DNA of 64,000 nucleotides, from contig NC_044916.1 of the NCBI RefSeq assembly GCF_003576645.1, positions 13,136,135 to 13,200,134 on the forward strand. Direction: 5' to 3'. Under the pieces are notes generated by a model that saw nothing but the letters and a program-made list of their open reading frames with translations, did no database searches and had not been told where the DNA came from. Both the position numbers and the translations under genes were made by a program. Positions 33,078 through 44,162 of this stretch are shown here, one piece after another. This stretch comes from Ipomoea triloba. Taxonomy: Eukaryota > Streptophyta > Magnoliopsida > Solanales > Convolvulaceae. The number at the start of each line of letters is the position of its first letter. Positions within the stretch are counted from its first letter, which is position 1.

Positions 33078-35663
33078 ATGGCGTCAAGAAGCTCGGTGTT
33101 CAAGAAGTCCTTTGCCCAAGCTGCTAGTTCCAAGTCTTCATCAACAGCTAGTTACGAAGCTAGCCGAGAAACCGAAGGACCATTAACCAGGAGCCACGCA
33201 AGGAGCTTAGGAATGCGATCGTCTGAATCTGAGCCCATCGTTCGACGCATGATTCAAAGATTCAAAACAACCCCTACTATCCTGAGGAAGGCTACCTACG
33301 TTGCGGATCTACCATCTTCGAAAGGAGCAACTAGTAGCGAGATGCCGACTTCTTCGAAAGGAGCAAACGATAGAAAAAGGTCGACTTCTTCGAAAGAAGC
33401 AGCTGGTAGTGGAATGTCGCCTTCTTCGGAAGGAGCAAACGATAGCAGAAGGTCGACATCTTCAAAAGGAACAACCAGTAGTGGGAAGCCAACTTCTTTG
33501 AGAGGAGCAGTTGATAGCGGGAAGTCAACTACCCCAAAAGGAGCGACGAATAGCAAGAGTCCAACATCCCTAAAAGGAGTGGCAGATAGTGAGAGCCCAA
33601 CATCTCCGAAAGAAGCGGCATATAGCGAGAGCCCAACATCTTCGAAAGAAGCGGCATATAGCGAGAGTCCAACATCTCCAAAAGAAGCGACATGTAGCGG
33701 GAGTCCAACATCTTTGAAAGAAGCTGCTGATAGTATGAGTAGAACATCCCCAAAAGGAAACGCTAACACTGGAGGCTCGTTACCAACATCGCTGACATCC
33801 AACGTGTGGAAAGCTGCGCCAGAATGGTCACGCATCTATACCATCATGCCTGCTATGACAACAAGCGCAACATCTATAGAGGATCAACTTGCTGGCATCA
33901 CTAAGGCTCTTGAAGGGATGACTAACCTCATTCAAAGCCAAGAAAAGAGAATCAACGACTTAGTTGAAAAGGTCGAGAGCACAAGAAATGGCGAAACTAG
34001 TAAGGCTCCTGGGAAACAACCCGAGGTTCAAGGAGAAGACATCTCACAGTCTCCAACTCGCATTGGGCGAACTACGATACACGATGAATCAACGTCGCAC
34101 ATACCAGCTTCGGATATGAGCATTCCAGTCACTGGGGGCATGATACCAGTAGATCGACTTAACGAGTTCATCATGGGAGCTATCAAAGGAAAGCTCGAGG
34201 GAGGACATCATTCATACACTTACTCCAAGCCATACACCCAAAGGATAGAGGATTTGAAGATGCCCGTTGGCTATCAACCTCCAACATTTCAACAATTCGA
34301 TGGGAAAGGCAATCCAAGACAACACATCGCCCACTTCGTGGAAACATGTAACGACGCTGGGACATATGGAGATCTTCTTGTCAAGCAGTTCGTCCGCTCT
34401 TTGAAGGGCACTGCATTCAATTGGTACACTGACTTGGAGCCCGGTTGCATTGATAGTTGGCATGACATGGAGCTAGAGTTCTTGACCCGCTTCTATAGCA
34501 CGAGAAGAACCACCAGCTTATTAGAACTCACCACCGCCCGCCAAAGGGAGGGTGAATGCTCAACTACTTACATTGAAAGATGGAGGGAGTTGTGCTTAAA
34601 TTGCAAGGAAAAGATTTCACAGAGCTCTGCGATTGAAATGTGCATCCAGGGCATGCACTTTAAGCTCTCCTACATCCTCCAAGGGCTCAAGCCTAAGACC
34701 TTCGAGGAATTATCTAGTTACGCCCATGATATGGAATTAAGCATAGCTGCTAATGGTGGACAAAACACACTCATCCAAAGCTTCTATAATGGGGGCAAGA
34801 GTCATGATGTTGAAAATGGAGGCAAACCCTTTCAGAAATACGAAAGCATGGATGCTATGTATGTGAATACTCAACCATCTCGGATATTCACTAAAGTTGC
34901 TAGTGGGTTTAAGGATGCTTCTATGCCATTGCGGGGTGGTAGACGGCTTTCTCTAAGGGAAAGACAAAACAAGCAGTATCAATTCTTGGATTCTGATGTC
35001 TCACATATGTTTGATGAACTATTAAAGCACAATCTCATTGATTTGCCAGATATGAGGCGATCACATGAGGCATCAATGGTAGATGATCCGAGTTACTGCA
35101 AGTACCATAGACTCGTCGGACATCCAATTGACAATTGCTTTGTCTTTAAGGATAAAGTAATGGAGTTAGCTCAACAGGGGAAAGTTGAACTTGCAGATTC
35201 CATAGCAAGCACCAATCAAGTTTCCATCTCATGCAATAAATCTACTTCACTACTCGTTAAGAGAAACAATGTGAAAGGAAATGAGAAACGACATAAGCGT
35301 CAACTCCCTCTTAACGTCAAGTCATATGATGTCAAAGCTAGACATGGTACTCGTTTTGGTGCTAAGCATGTTAAACAACAAGTTTGTGATGCAACACGAC
35401 TACCTAAGCAAGTTATGAAAATGTGGGTCAAGAAGAGAGTGTTAAAGGTCCCTATTGATGGGAAAACTTGCAACCACCATATGAAAGTACGAGTCCCAAT
35501 CACATTGGCGGACTATGTGCCGAAGTGGTTCCATACTCCAACTAACCAAGAAATGGAGATGAAAATTCCTCAAATCAACCCATGTGATGGAGAAGAATGT
35601 GCATCATCATATTATACCACTATCTATGATGGAGGCAATACTTGTCAAGCTTCCTCAATATGA
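33078..35663 (+). CDS. Gag protein of the TR-GAG element
   Basis: Intact 861-codon ORF starting 80 bp after the primer site. Residues about 75-230 are a Ser/Thr/Lys-rich region of about a dozen 13-residue repeats (PTSPKEAAYSESP type). About 270-305 is a predicted coiled coil (QEKRINDLVEKVEST). About 395-560 is the retrotransposon gag core (QFDGKGNPRQHIAHFVE ... LKGTAFNWYTDL ... LTRFYSTRR). A zinc-finger-like CKYHRLVGHPIDNC lies near 675-688. Gag forms the particle and packages RNA. The rest of the C terminus is Lys-rich and lacks protease motifs. The intact frame with 2 percent LTR divergence suggests that gag was kept functional until recently. Confidence 0.92.
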   Translation: MASRSSVFKKSFAQAASSKSSSTASYEASRETEGPLTRSHARSLGMRSSESEPIVRRMIQRFKTTPTILRKATYVADLPSSKGATSSEMPTSSKGANDRKRSTSSKEAAGSGMSPSSEGANDSRRSTSSKGTTSSGKPTSLRGAVDSGKSTTPKGATNSKSPTSLKGVADSESPTSPKEAAYSESPTSSKEAAYSESPTSPKEATCSGSPTSLKEAADSMSRTSPKGNANTGGSLPTSLTSNVWKAAPEWSRIYTIMPAMTTSATSIEDQLAGITKALEGMTNLIQSQEKRINDLVEKVESTRNGETSKAPGKQPEVQGEDISQSPTRIGRTTIHDESTSHIPASDMSIPVTGGMIPVDRLNEFIMGAIKGKLEGGHHSYTYSKPYTQRIEDLKMPVGYQPPTFQQFDGKGNPRQHIAHFVETCNDAGTYGDLLVKQFVRSLKGTAFNWYTDLEPGCIDSWHDMELEFLTRFYSTRRTTSLLELTTARQREGECSTTYIERWRELCLNCKEKISQSSAIEMCIQGMHFKLSYILQGLKPKTFEELSSYAHDMELSIAANGGQNTLIQSFYNGGKSHDVENGGKPFQKYESMDAMYVNTQPSRIFTKVASGFKDASMPLRGGRRLSLRERQNKQYQFLDSDVSHMFDELLKHNLIDLPDMRRSHEASMVDDPSYCKYHRLVGHPIDNCFVFKDKVMELAQQGKVELADSIASTNQVSISCNKSTSLLVKRNNVKGNEKRHKRQLPLNVKSYDVKARHGTRFGAKHVKQQVCDATRLPKQVMKMWVKKRVLKVPIDGKTCNHHMKVRVPITLADYVPKWFHTPTNQEMEMKIPQINPCDGEECASSYYTTIYDGGNTCQASSI

Positions 35664-35675
35664 ATTGAAAACACA

Positions 35676-36365
35676 AATCATTTCAATCTCCTTTAGCACG
35701 AGGATAAACTGCTTCAAATCATTTCAATCTCCTTTAGCACGAGGATAAACTGCTTCAAATCATTTCAATCCTCCTTTAGCACGAGGATAAACTGCTTCAA
35801 ATCATTTCAATCTCCTTTAGCACGAGGATAAACTGCTTCAAATCATTTCAATCTCCTGTAGCACGAGGATAAACTGTTTCAAATCATTTCAATCTCCTTT
35901 AGCACGAGGATAAACTGCTTCAAATTATTTCAATCTCCTTTAGCACGAGGATAAACTGCTTCAAATCATTTCAATCTCCTTAGTACGAGGATAAACTGCT
36001 TCATATCATTTCAGTCTCCGTAGTACGAGGATAAACTGCTTCAAATCATTTCAATCTCCTTAGTACGAGGATAAACTGCTTCATATCATTTCAGTCTCCG
36101 TAGTACGAGGATAAACTGCTTCAAATCATTTCAATCTCCTTAGTACGAGGATAAACTGCTTCATATCATTTCAGTCTCCGTAGTACGAGGATAAACTGCT
36201 TCAAATCATTTCAATCTCCTTAGTACGAGGATAAACTGCTTCATATCATTTCAGTCTCCGTAGTACGAGGATAAACTGCTTCAAATCATTTCAATCTCCT
36301 TAGTACGAGGATAAACTGCTTCATATCATTTCAGTCTCCGTAGTACGAGGATAAACTGCTTCATA
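35676..36365 (+). repeat. 40/41-bp tandem array, 17 units, becoming an 80-bp dimer array
   Basis: Units carry GAGGATAAACTGCTTCA. The first seven are 41-bp units with TTTAGCACGAGG. The later ones alternate two variants (AATCTCCTTAGTACGAGG and AGTCTCCGTAGTACGAGG) with an 80-bp period. The array lies between the gag stop and the polypurine tract. Confidence 0.95.
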
Positions 36366-36450
36366 TGGTGTCGAGACTTCCTTGAATATGCACTTTCAAG
36401 CTGGATGCGCTCTCACGTGACAGATTCAAGCAAGTCTCGAGGTGGCAATT

Positions 36451-37158
36451 TGTAGACACGGAAATTTTGATGGAATTAAATTGGTTATTAATATTGGACC
36501 GCATATTATTTGAACCTGTATATCAATTAATTAAATTAATTTGGGTTATGTTATTTACCTACTTAATTTAATTATTTGATAAAGATTTAGTCAAATTATA
36601 TATTATTATTATTTAAGATATTATAGTTGTGATAGGATCATGAACCTAGACATTATGGTGACTAAATACATTTTGGATAACTCTTTATATTATCTCAAAT
36701 ATTTATTTATTAATTTTGAGATAATATCAAAGAGTTCTAGATGGAGTGGGAGTCTCACATTCTCACCCCTATAAATAGAGACATTCATTTCATTCTCAAT
36801 GATCACTTGAAGCTCCACTTCTCTCTGGAGTAAAGATTTCAGAAGTCAATAAAGAAGCCCTGCAGAAATACATACCGAAGCTCGGCAAAAGTGGATTGAA
36901 GATCAAACGATTCAAGTGATCAAGTGAAACTAAAGTGGGACTGAAGATCAAGCCAATTTAAGACCGGAGGCCCTTCAACGAAGATCAAGCAACAAAGCCC
37001 TTCTTTGAAGAACAAGCCGCATTCTGGAGGCCCTTCAGCCAAAGTTTCAAGTCAAGTCAACTAAGTGGAGAATCAGAGGATTTCATTGATAGAGATTTTG
37101 TACCCGCGCACTTTTGAAATTCAAATATATATATACTTTTCATATTTTCTTGTTCACA
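36451..37158 (+). mobile_element. TR-GAG 3' LTR
   Basis: 708 bp, preceded by AGGTGGCAATT as polypurine tract. Contains an intact TATA box (CTATAAATAG near 36768). Confidence 0.9.
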
Positions 37159-38297
37159 ATCATTTTAAATATGTTTTTGAAAATTTTTGAACACTTCATG
37201 TAATTTGTTTTGGATTCAATAAGTAGAAGAACAAGAAAAATACAATTCATAAACATGATTTTGCAAAATCTGACATAAAGCTTAAATTTTGAAAAATAAA
37301 ATTCAGCTTAAAATTTGACAGAATGCTTAAAATTTGAAAAATAAAATTCATTAAGTAAATATGGATTAAAAAATTGAAGTCCTTTAGTACAAAACATAGA
37401 ACAAAAGACTGGAGACCCGTGATACTTATATTTTTTGATAAATTATTTTGAAGTATATAACCATGCATGTTCAAATCTTAGACTAAATTGATCATTATTA
37501 AATAAATACGACCTAAATTAGTACAAGATTTATGATAATAAAAAAAAAAACCAAGTATAAAATAGTTCATTTGCGTCCGGAGTTGTCTAAGCTGATTGCT
37601 GGATATCAAGTATCGATTCAGGATTCTACTTTTTTTTTTAATTAGAAAATGTACAGGTAATGCCACATATCTCTAAGAAGGTTTTAGTGTACGTTTGTCA
37701 GCCAAACTGAAAAACTAAAAATAATTAAGAAAATAGTGAAGTGATAAAGGGAACAAGAAGGCTTCTGTTTCTTCTTGTTATGAACCAAACCGGTTTGCCC
37801 ATAACAGTAAGAATTATAGCATATCCATTTGAAGTAAAAGGCAGTATAATGACGTACATAAGGCCTACCTTTGAATAATATTAACAAAAATGTGACAACG
37901 GACGAGGGAGAGCAGACCGGCATGCAACGGCAAGCAGTGGAGACCGGCAGCGATGGAGGGCAGCGGCGTGCGGCGACGGCGGGCAGCGGCATGCGTCGAG
38001 CAGTGGAGACCGGCGCCGAGTGGCGAATCCGATGCCAAACGCAGTGGGGCGGCAGCGGAGGCTGTGGTGAGTGGTGGGAAGATGATGGAAGCTGTGACGT
38101 GCGGCGATGGTGTGGTGCAGAAATGAAAATTTGAAAATGATGGGATCTAAAACCATAAATTAAAAAAAAAAAATAAAATAAATAAAGGAAAACAATCTCC
38201 GTCCGAAGTAGGGTACTTCGGACGCAGATGGTGGAACGCCACCGACAATCTGTGTCCAAAGTGGATATATACTTCGGATGCAGATTGTCAGGCATTT
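37159..38297. other. AT-rich spacer with GC-rich block and subterminal-like repeats; possibly part of a CACTA element
   Basis: 37890-38120 is GC-rich with CGG/CAG words. 38185-38290 has repeated ACTTCGGA and GCAGATTGTC phrases in both orientations (GTCCGAAGTAGGGTACTTCGGAC is nearly palindromic), which is typical of CACTA subterminal regions. A CACTA-like terminus faces it at 39561. The overlapping ORFs (37684-38295 minus, 37871-38134 plus) are low-complexity frames of the GC block and are not called. Confidence 0.4.
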
Positions 38298-38307
38298 AAA
38301 AATAAAT

Positions 38308-39435
38308 GAGTTAATACCTAATATAGTCATCGACTATATAGTGGTTTTACTCAATTTTGTCCTAAGTGACTTTTTGTACTCTATTTAGTCCTCGACTTTA
38401 ATGTTTTTACACACTTTAGCCCTCTGTTAAGAATTTCGTTAGTTGACTGTTAATAACAAGGTTAACATAGTAATTTCATTTTCTTTTATTTTTTATCAGA
38501 TGATTATTAATTATTTTTCCTAACTTCTCTCCCTCTTTTCAGTCCTCTATCGATACAATTCTCCCCTCCCATTCCCTCAAATAAGAGTCCGATAAATTGG
38601 TAAATCTTATCTACTCAAATCAAGAATGGCAATAAGTCTCATCCTTAGAGTTGTACTAATTTATGCTGGTGGAAATCGTAGCAGATGAAGAAAGTCGACA
38701 AGATTTCGCAGGAATCCGGCAACGATTTCGAGTTATTTTCCTGGAAATTTCTTCGGCGTCACGGGCTCATTTATTGGGAACAACGAACACATGGTTCTTG
38801 CTAGACATTGCTTTCTACAGCCAACAGCTTTTCCTGAAAGATATATTCAAAGCAATAGGATGAATTCCCAATCCAGAGACGATGAACGCCATTGAAGAAG
38901 TTTTTAGGATCGCCAAAGACCAAACGCTGATCGCCGTTTGCAGCACCGTGCCGGGGTACTGGTTCACAGTGAAGCTAATTGACAAAATCGGCCGATTCGC
39001 CATCCAATTAATGGGATTCATCTTCATAACAATGTCCATGTTCGCGTTACCCATTCCTTACGATCACTGGACGCATAAAGAGAACATGATTGGGTTTGTG
39101 ATAATGTACTCCCTAACGTTCTTCTTCGCCAACTTCGGGCCAAGCGCCACGACTTTCGTCGTTCTGGCGGAGATTTTCCCCAGGGGAGGGGGAATTATAT
39201 CGGTAGAAAACTGAGAAGAGGGAGAGAAATTAGGAAAGATAATTAATAATTGATCTGATAAAAAATAAAAAGGAAATGAAATTACCATGTTAACCTTATT
39301 ATTAACAGCTAACCAACAGAATTCTTAACAAAGGACTAAAGTGTGTAAAACCATTAAAGTCGAGGACTAAATAGAGTACAAAGGACTAAATTGAGTAAAA
39401 CCACTATAGTCAAGGACTATATTGGGTATTAACTC
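38308..39435. mobile_element. Pack-MULE (Mutator-like) carrying a phosphate-transporter fragment
   Basis: Long terminal inverted repeats, 38308-38572 against 39184-39435 (about 250 bp, GAGTTAATACC at both ends), flanked by a perfect 10-bp target duplication AAAAATAAAT (38298-38307 and 39436-39445). Mutator-like elements make 9-11 bp duplications. No transposase is encoded. The interior is a host gene fragment (PHT1), the definition of a Pack-MULE. Length 1128 bp. Confidence 0.92.
38684..39183 (+). pseudogene. Captured PHT1-type phosphate transporter fragment
   Basis: Matches the middle of plant PHT1 proton/phosphate symporters: FLRRHGL, then [69 protein letters not shown] and AEIFP. This covers roughly the seventh to eleventh membrane helices. 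Defects: a one-base deletion near 38768 and TGA at 38861 where Trp of AIGW is expected. The frame then runs into the right inverted repeat and ends at 39214. Both gene ends are absent, so it cannot encode a transporter. A transcript could at most produce regulatory RNA against PHT1. Confidence 0.92.
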
Positions 39436-39445
39436 AAAAATAAAT

Positions 39446-40179
39446 AAAAAATTAATTAGTCAACTTTTAATTACAAAAATGTCACCGCGTCACTTTACGC
39501 GTCCGGTGTTTTAACTTTAAACCCAAATTGTCTTATATTTATGGTCATTTTTGTACTAGTGACAGTTACCGTCGTTAATGGTCAGAGAGTCAACCGGTTG
39601 CCTTCACTTGTCGGAGAGCTCTTCATCCAATCTCTGCTTCAATAAGAGGGTACAATTGTTAGGTGAAATCTAGAAATTAGCTTTACTGCACAATTCTTCC
39701 TAGAAATTGAACCAAATTAAATTTGTAGCAAACGGGAAATTAAATTAGCGAATCCAACAAATATACTACCGACTACGGATTAAGATACACCTCAGTATGA
39801 AATGCTTATACAAAAATGTAATGCATGTGTTTTTTAATTTACATTTGCGTTAAACAGTTAGGATTTCGTAAATATTAAAATCAGGCAATTTGTATCATAG
39901 AATATAAATTTAATTTCGTGACAAACATAGTATGCAAGTTACCTTTTATGCAAGATTCAATCTATAAATTGAAAGGAACTGCTACGATCTACACATCTTA
40001 GATGGGTATTAAAAAGAATTGAGAGAAACTATGTTGTGGGCACGGGAATCAAAAATTGTTTACTGGAATATTTTAGAATAATTAGTTTTATAAATTAATT
40101 AGGAAGATTTTCCTAAAATTATTTTATATTTTGTTTTTAGAATTATATTAATTTTCATAAACACAATAAAGACACACCT
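39446..40179. other. AT-rich spacer with a CACTA-like right terminus at about 39561
   Basis: TTTTTGTACTAGTG ends at 39561. Its reverse complement, CACTAGTACAAAAA, is a typical CACTA terminal repeat. The matching left end was not found, so the call is tentative. The rest is AT-rich with nothing recognised. Confidence 0.4.
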
Positions 40180-40180
40180 A

Positions 40181-40223
<43 letters not shown>

Positions 40224-40262
40224 ACAAATAAATAAATAAATAAATAAATATATATATATATA
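40180..40262. repeat. (AAAT)n then (AT)n microsatellite
   Basis: About 16 TAAA units with one interruption (AAAC), then a short TA run. Confidence 0.95.
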
Positions 40263-40273
40263 TAGAAATAATT

Positions 40274-40504
40274 TCAGGTGCGGCCGTGCTCTCCCGTGCG
40301 GCCGTGTGGTCACACACCACTCAATGTTACGAAATACACCACTCAATATTAAGAAAAACACACCACAATGAAACACACCACAATATTAAGAAACACACCA
40401 CAGTGTATATTTGTGTGGTGTGTTTCTTAACATTGAGTGGTGTATTTTGTAACATTGAGTGGTGTGAACCGCACGGCCACACGGGAGAGCACGGCCGCAC
40501 CTGA
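40274..40504. mobile_element. Palindromic foldback MITE inserted in a TA repeat
   Basis: 231 bp, nearly a perfect inverted repeat: TCAGGTGCGGCCGTGCTCTC at the left is mirrored at the right, with arms of about 100 bp containing repeated ACACACCACTCAAT words. TA microsatellites lie on both sides (to 40262 and from 40513). No coding capacity. A folded transcript would be a long hairpin. Confidence 0.8.
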
Positions 40505-40510
40505 TCATGA

Positions 40511-40512
<2 letters not shown>

Positions 40513-40547
<35 letters not shown>
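40513..40547. repeat. (TA)n microsatellite
   Basis: About 17 TA units, right flank of the MITE. Confidence 0.95.
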
Positions 40548-40550
<3 letters not shown>

Positions 40551-40740
40551 ACATTATAATAAATTGATCCATATAACCTAAAATATAACCCTTAACCAAA
40601 CAAAGTAATATTATATTCCACAATCTAAATCAAACACATCAGGTAATCTTACATTTCCAAAATCTCATACTACCTTCCTGGAGGTAATCCTATCACCTGG
40701 GATAATCCAAGATTCCGTGAACCAAACGCCCCATTATGAT
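40548..40740. mobile_element. Possible small MITE
   Basis: The right end reads, reversed, GGGGCGTTTGGTTCACGGAA, a phrase common at the ends of plant Tourist/hAT-like MITEs. The left end has CTTAACCAAACAAAG. Ends are not exact and no target duplication was identified. Confidence 0.3.
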
Positions 40741-43700
40741 AATATTTCATCTCAATTATTAAATAGACAGAAGAATCTAGAGACATAAAACTTGTCTGTG
40801 GGCTAAAGTTTTACTCAATTAGATCCAACTGAAATTTTATGATAAAACAATTATCAAATGAGTTGAAAAATCAATTGATATAAGACTTGCTTGCAAGCTA
40901 AAGTTTTAATCAACGAGATTCATTACAACTATTATGATAAAACTTTTCTTAATCCTTGTGGGTAAATTAAGAAATATGATCTAACGTTTGCATCATAAAA
41001 TTAAACTTTATGATAGAGATGAAATTATTTACAAATAATCATTAACTAAATAAATTTATTTGTTTCCATAATAACTGATAAAACTACTAAACTACATTCC
41101 GATACATAACTGCCTGTGGGCTAAATTATGATCATAGTCTAGTATTTAATCCTAATTAATCATACAAATATAACGAAATTGCTTGTGGGCTAAATTCCAT
41201 CATATTAAATACAATTAATCACAAATGATATGTCTAAAACTTTATGTGATCAACATAAATCGCTCAATATATAATTTTAACTGACTTAAGGATGCTATGG
41301 CTACTCCACAACCAAATTAAAATTATAAGATCACTACACAATTATCAATTCATTGCCTAACCTTTATGTGATTCAAACTTGAGAGAAATCAGTAAATTAA
41401 AGATGCTATGTCTATGCTTTAATGAACTGAAATCAAATCACATTGGCAAGGAATGAAATTAAATTTTCTTTTAACAAACAGATTATACTAGATCGTGATG
41501 GGAAAATCCAAATATATGATATTTACGGAGACTAGTGGCACAAGATGTTCTTAAGTCATAGCCATAAAACTAGTATGCCTCCCAAATTCATATGCACTCA
41601 ATGTATAACTGTTTGGGGGTATAAACCTAAAATTGTAGGGTATACACCAAAATTGCATGGGTCACCTATGATTAAAGCTTAGATGGGTGAACTAAATCAA
41701 TGGACCAAATGTGCTTAAATTCAGGCACTACCGTAACTAAAGTTTATGCATAAGTCCAACTTAATTAGGAACTAATATAATTCCATCCTAAATTTATGCA
41801 TTGCTAAAGGCATAATAAAAAAAAATATTTTGCATAACAAAATATTATACGTTGGACAAATTAATATGCATAAAATTAGGCATTTACCTCATATATTCTA
41901 AACAAATCGCATAACTTAAGACAATTTTTAATATGAGCTTCCAAAGCATAAACTTAATATTCAAACTCTAATGAGTCCAAACCAAAGAGACCCAAATTTT
42001 TGAATAGTAAAGTAATAAATATATTCATGAAATTTCAAACTTGCCCATTAAAATCTTTTAATACATAAAGATCAAATTTATGAGAAATAGACCTAATTTA
42101 CAAATTTCAACAATATCTAACCAGAATATATATTGTCATTTGTAAATCAAAATCTCACAAAACCTAATTGCATAATTAATCCTAATATTATGCACTTAAT
42201 GTGATCAAATTCATGAAACAATTTAAAGAGTATGAACGAACTATAAAGTACGAATTTACACTAAATATTCATTATTCATACTTAACCAAATATGAGAATA
42301 ACGAACTAAAATCATAATTCAAAGAACATAAAAAATTATGGAATTAGTAGCAATAGCTAGTTGCCTTAGCAAATATGTTTTTTTCTTTCAAAATTACTAA
42401 ATTGATTCTCCATAACCTAATTAATAATATTATTATCATTAATGGCAAATTGCAAATAATTCAAAACGAAATAGCCATAATAATATTATCACATTAAATA
42501 GGAGACTAAATATGGAAAAACAATAGTTAAAACCACTAACTATAGAAACATTCTTGGATATAATTTTGAAACTTAATAAAATTTAAAATCCGAAAAATGC
42601 TAAGAATATAATAATAACCAAAATATTTATTTAACTGAAACATTGTCATATAAACTTAATTGGAAATAATTCAGGGTTTATAACTGAATACCATATTAAT
42701 ATTAATGGTTTCATTAATTAAAATATTTTATGGTAATAATCAACATTATAACCACCATTAATATTTAACAATGACAACCAAATTATGGTAAGACACCTTC
42801 TTAATATTTCCATATTTGTAAAGATAACATATGTGACTAGTCCAAATTAGCGATTAACTTAAGGCTTGGTTAGGATTTTTAATACACATAATAGAGAGAG
42901 AGAGAGTAACCGAAGTACATAATATTACCAAAACTGAATGGTGGAAACGAAATGGGTACGGTTTGGGTAATGTTTATCCACCCTTAATGACAAAACTACC
43001 AAGCTATATGGCGATGCATAATCCCAGTGGGCAAATTATGATCATAGTTTAGTATTTTATCCTAATTAACCCTTTAAATATAACAAAATTGCATGTGGGT
43101 TAAATTTCGTCATATAATGCAGAGTTAACTACATGGTTTCTTGCATAAACTTAATCTGATTAATCCTTAATATGTAATTTCTGTAAATTTAAGATGCTTA
43201 GCTACTCTTTAATTGACCAAAACTGAACATAATCACAATGGCAAGGGTATTTAAAGCCTAATCAAACAAATTAAACCAAAACATAATACACAATCCTTAG
43301 ATATACTCCCAGGAAAGTTGGTTGGTGCTAAGACTCCATTAAAAACCAACTCCTTAGATAGAGTAGCGTCGCAAGGCGACTAGTAGCAATATGGTGGTTT
43401 GAGCCAGCAAGGCGTGAAAGCCAAGGCTAGGGAACTAGTATTCCTCCGCAAGAAACTTCCCTAAATCATGTGTTCTCATATTTGAAGTAAAATCGTTTGG
43501 TTGGTCTATATAAATGTAGATTCATCTAAGGATAAGGCTTTAAATAGCGTAGTACTATGAAGAGTTTTATGTACTTTATGTGCTTTGAAATCCTCCAAAA
43601 GAAGTAAGAATGAAGTATTGACTTAAAGGCACTAAATTCACCTAAAAGCTACTAAATCATGCATAATAAGCAATTAATTCAGTCCTAAAAGGCTTTAAAT

Positions 43701-44162
43701 TCAATCTTAATGAACATGCTTTTCTAAAGACATAATTATAACAATCAAATAATATAATCAGTGCAATAAAAAAACATGTATAGCATGCTCAGATTATGCA
43801 TATTACGAACTCAAACTCCACAATTAAATATTTAAATTGTAACACTGAATACAATTTAAACCGAATATTCATTATTAAAATTAAAATTCAAAAAAATTAA
43901 AACTTAATAATTTGTTCAAAATTGAATAATAATTTAATTATGAATTTAATACTACAATGAAGGAAAAACTAAAGGACATTAATATTCCAAAACAAGTAAT
44001 TACCATACATTTACCATTGTCAAAATAATATACAATATTAATTAAGGTAATATTAATATGGCAATATTAAACCAAATAATTACCATTTACCAAAATCACT
44101 ATGTATAATATTACTATATATTTACCATTTTCCAAAAATTATTTATAATATTAATCAAGGTT
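40741..44162. other. Long AT-rich non-coding tract with a dispersed GTGGGCTAAA motif
   Basis: No ORF over 60 codons. A phrase of the form CTTGTGGGCTAAA(TT) recurs near 40800, 40890, 41115, 41180, 43030 and 43090. Longer blocks at 41100-41460 and 43005-43260 are diverged duplicates (shared ATTATGATCATAGT, CACAATGGCAAGG-like words). It lies inside the primer site of the copia LTR at 44963-45365, so it is best explained as the non-coding interior of a LARD-like element on the minus strand. No second LTR was found. Confidence 0.4.

Larger units (their letters stand above)
32287..37158 (+). mobile_element. Complete non-autonomous LTR retrotransposon with gag only (TR-GAG type)
   Basis: LTRs 32287-32992 and 36451-37158 (TGTAGACAC...GTTCACA), flanked by perfect target duplications ATCAT (32282-32286 and 37159-37163). 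It carries one intact 861-codon gag ORF and no protease, RT or integrase, followed by a 40-bp tandem array before the 3' LTR. This matches the class named TR-GAG in plant genomes. I counted about 14 LTR differences in 706 bp (about 2 percent). Movement would rely on pol from another gypsy element. Confidence 0.92.

Noticed and set aside
33296..33835. 179-codon minus-strand ORF with regular repeats
   Set aside because: Antisense of the 13-residue repeats in TR-GAG gag; it is open because the repeat unit (39 bp) is a multiple of three.
35676..36365. CRISPR-like array (about 40-bp units, 17 copies)
   Set aside because: Direct tandem repeats without unique spacers, inside a plant retrotransposon; not a CRISPR.
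37684..38295. 203-codon minus-strand ORF
   Set aside because: Mostly low-complexity His/Pro/Ser translation of a GC-rich CGG block plus AT-rich flank. No recognisable domain.
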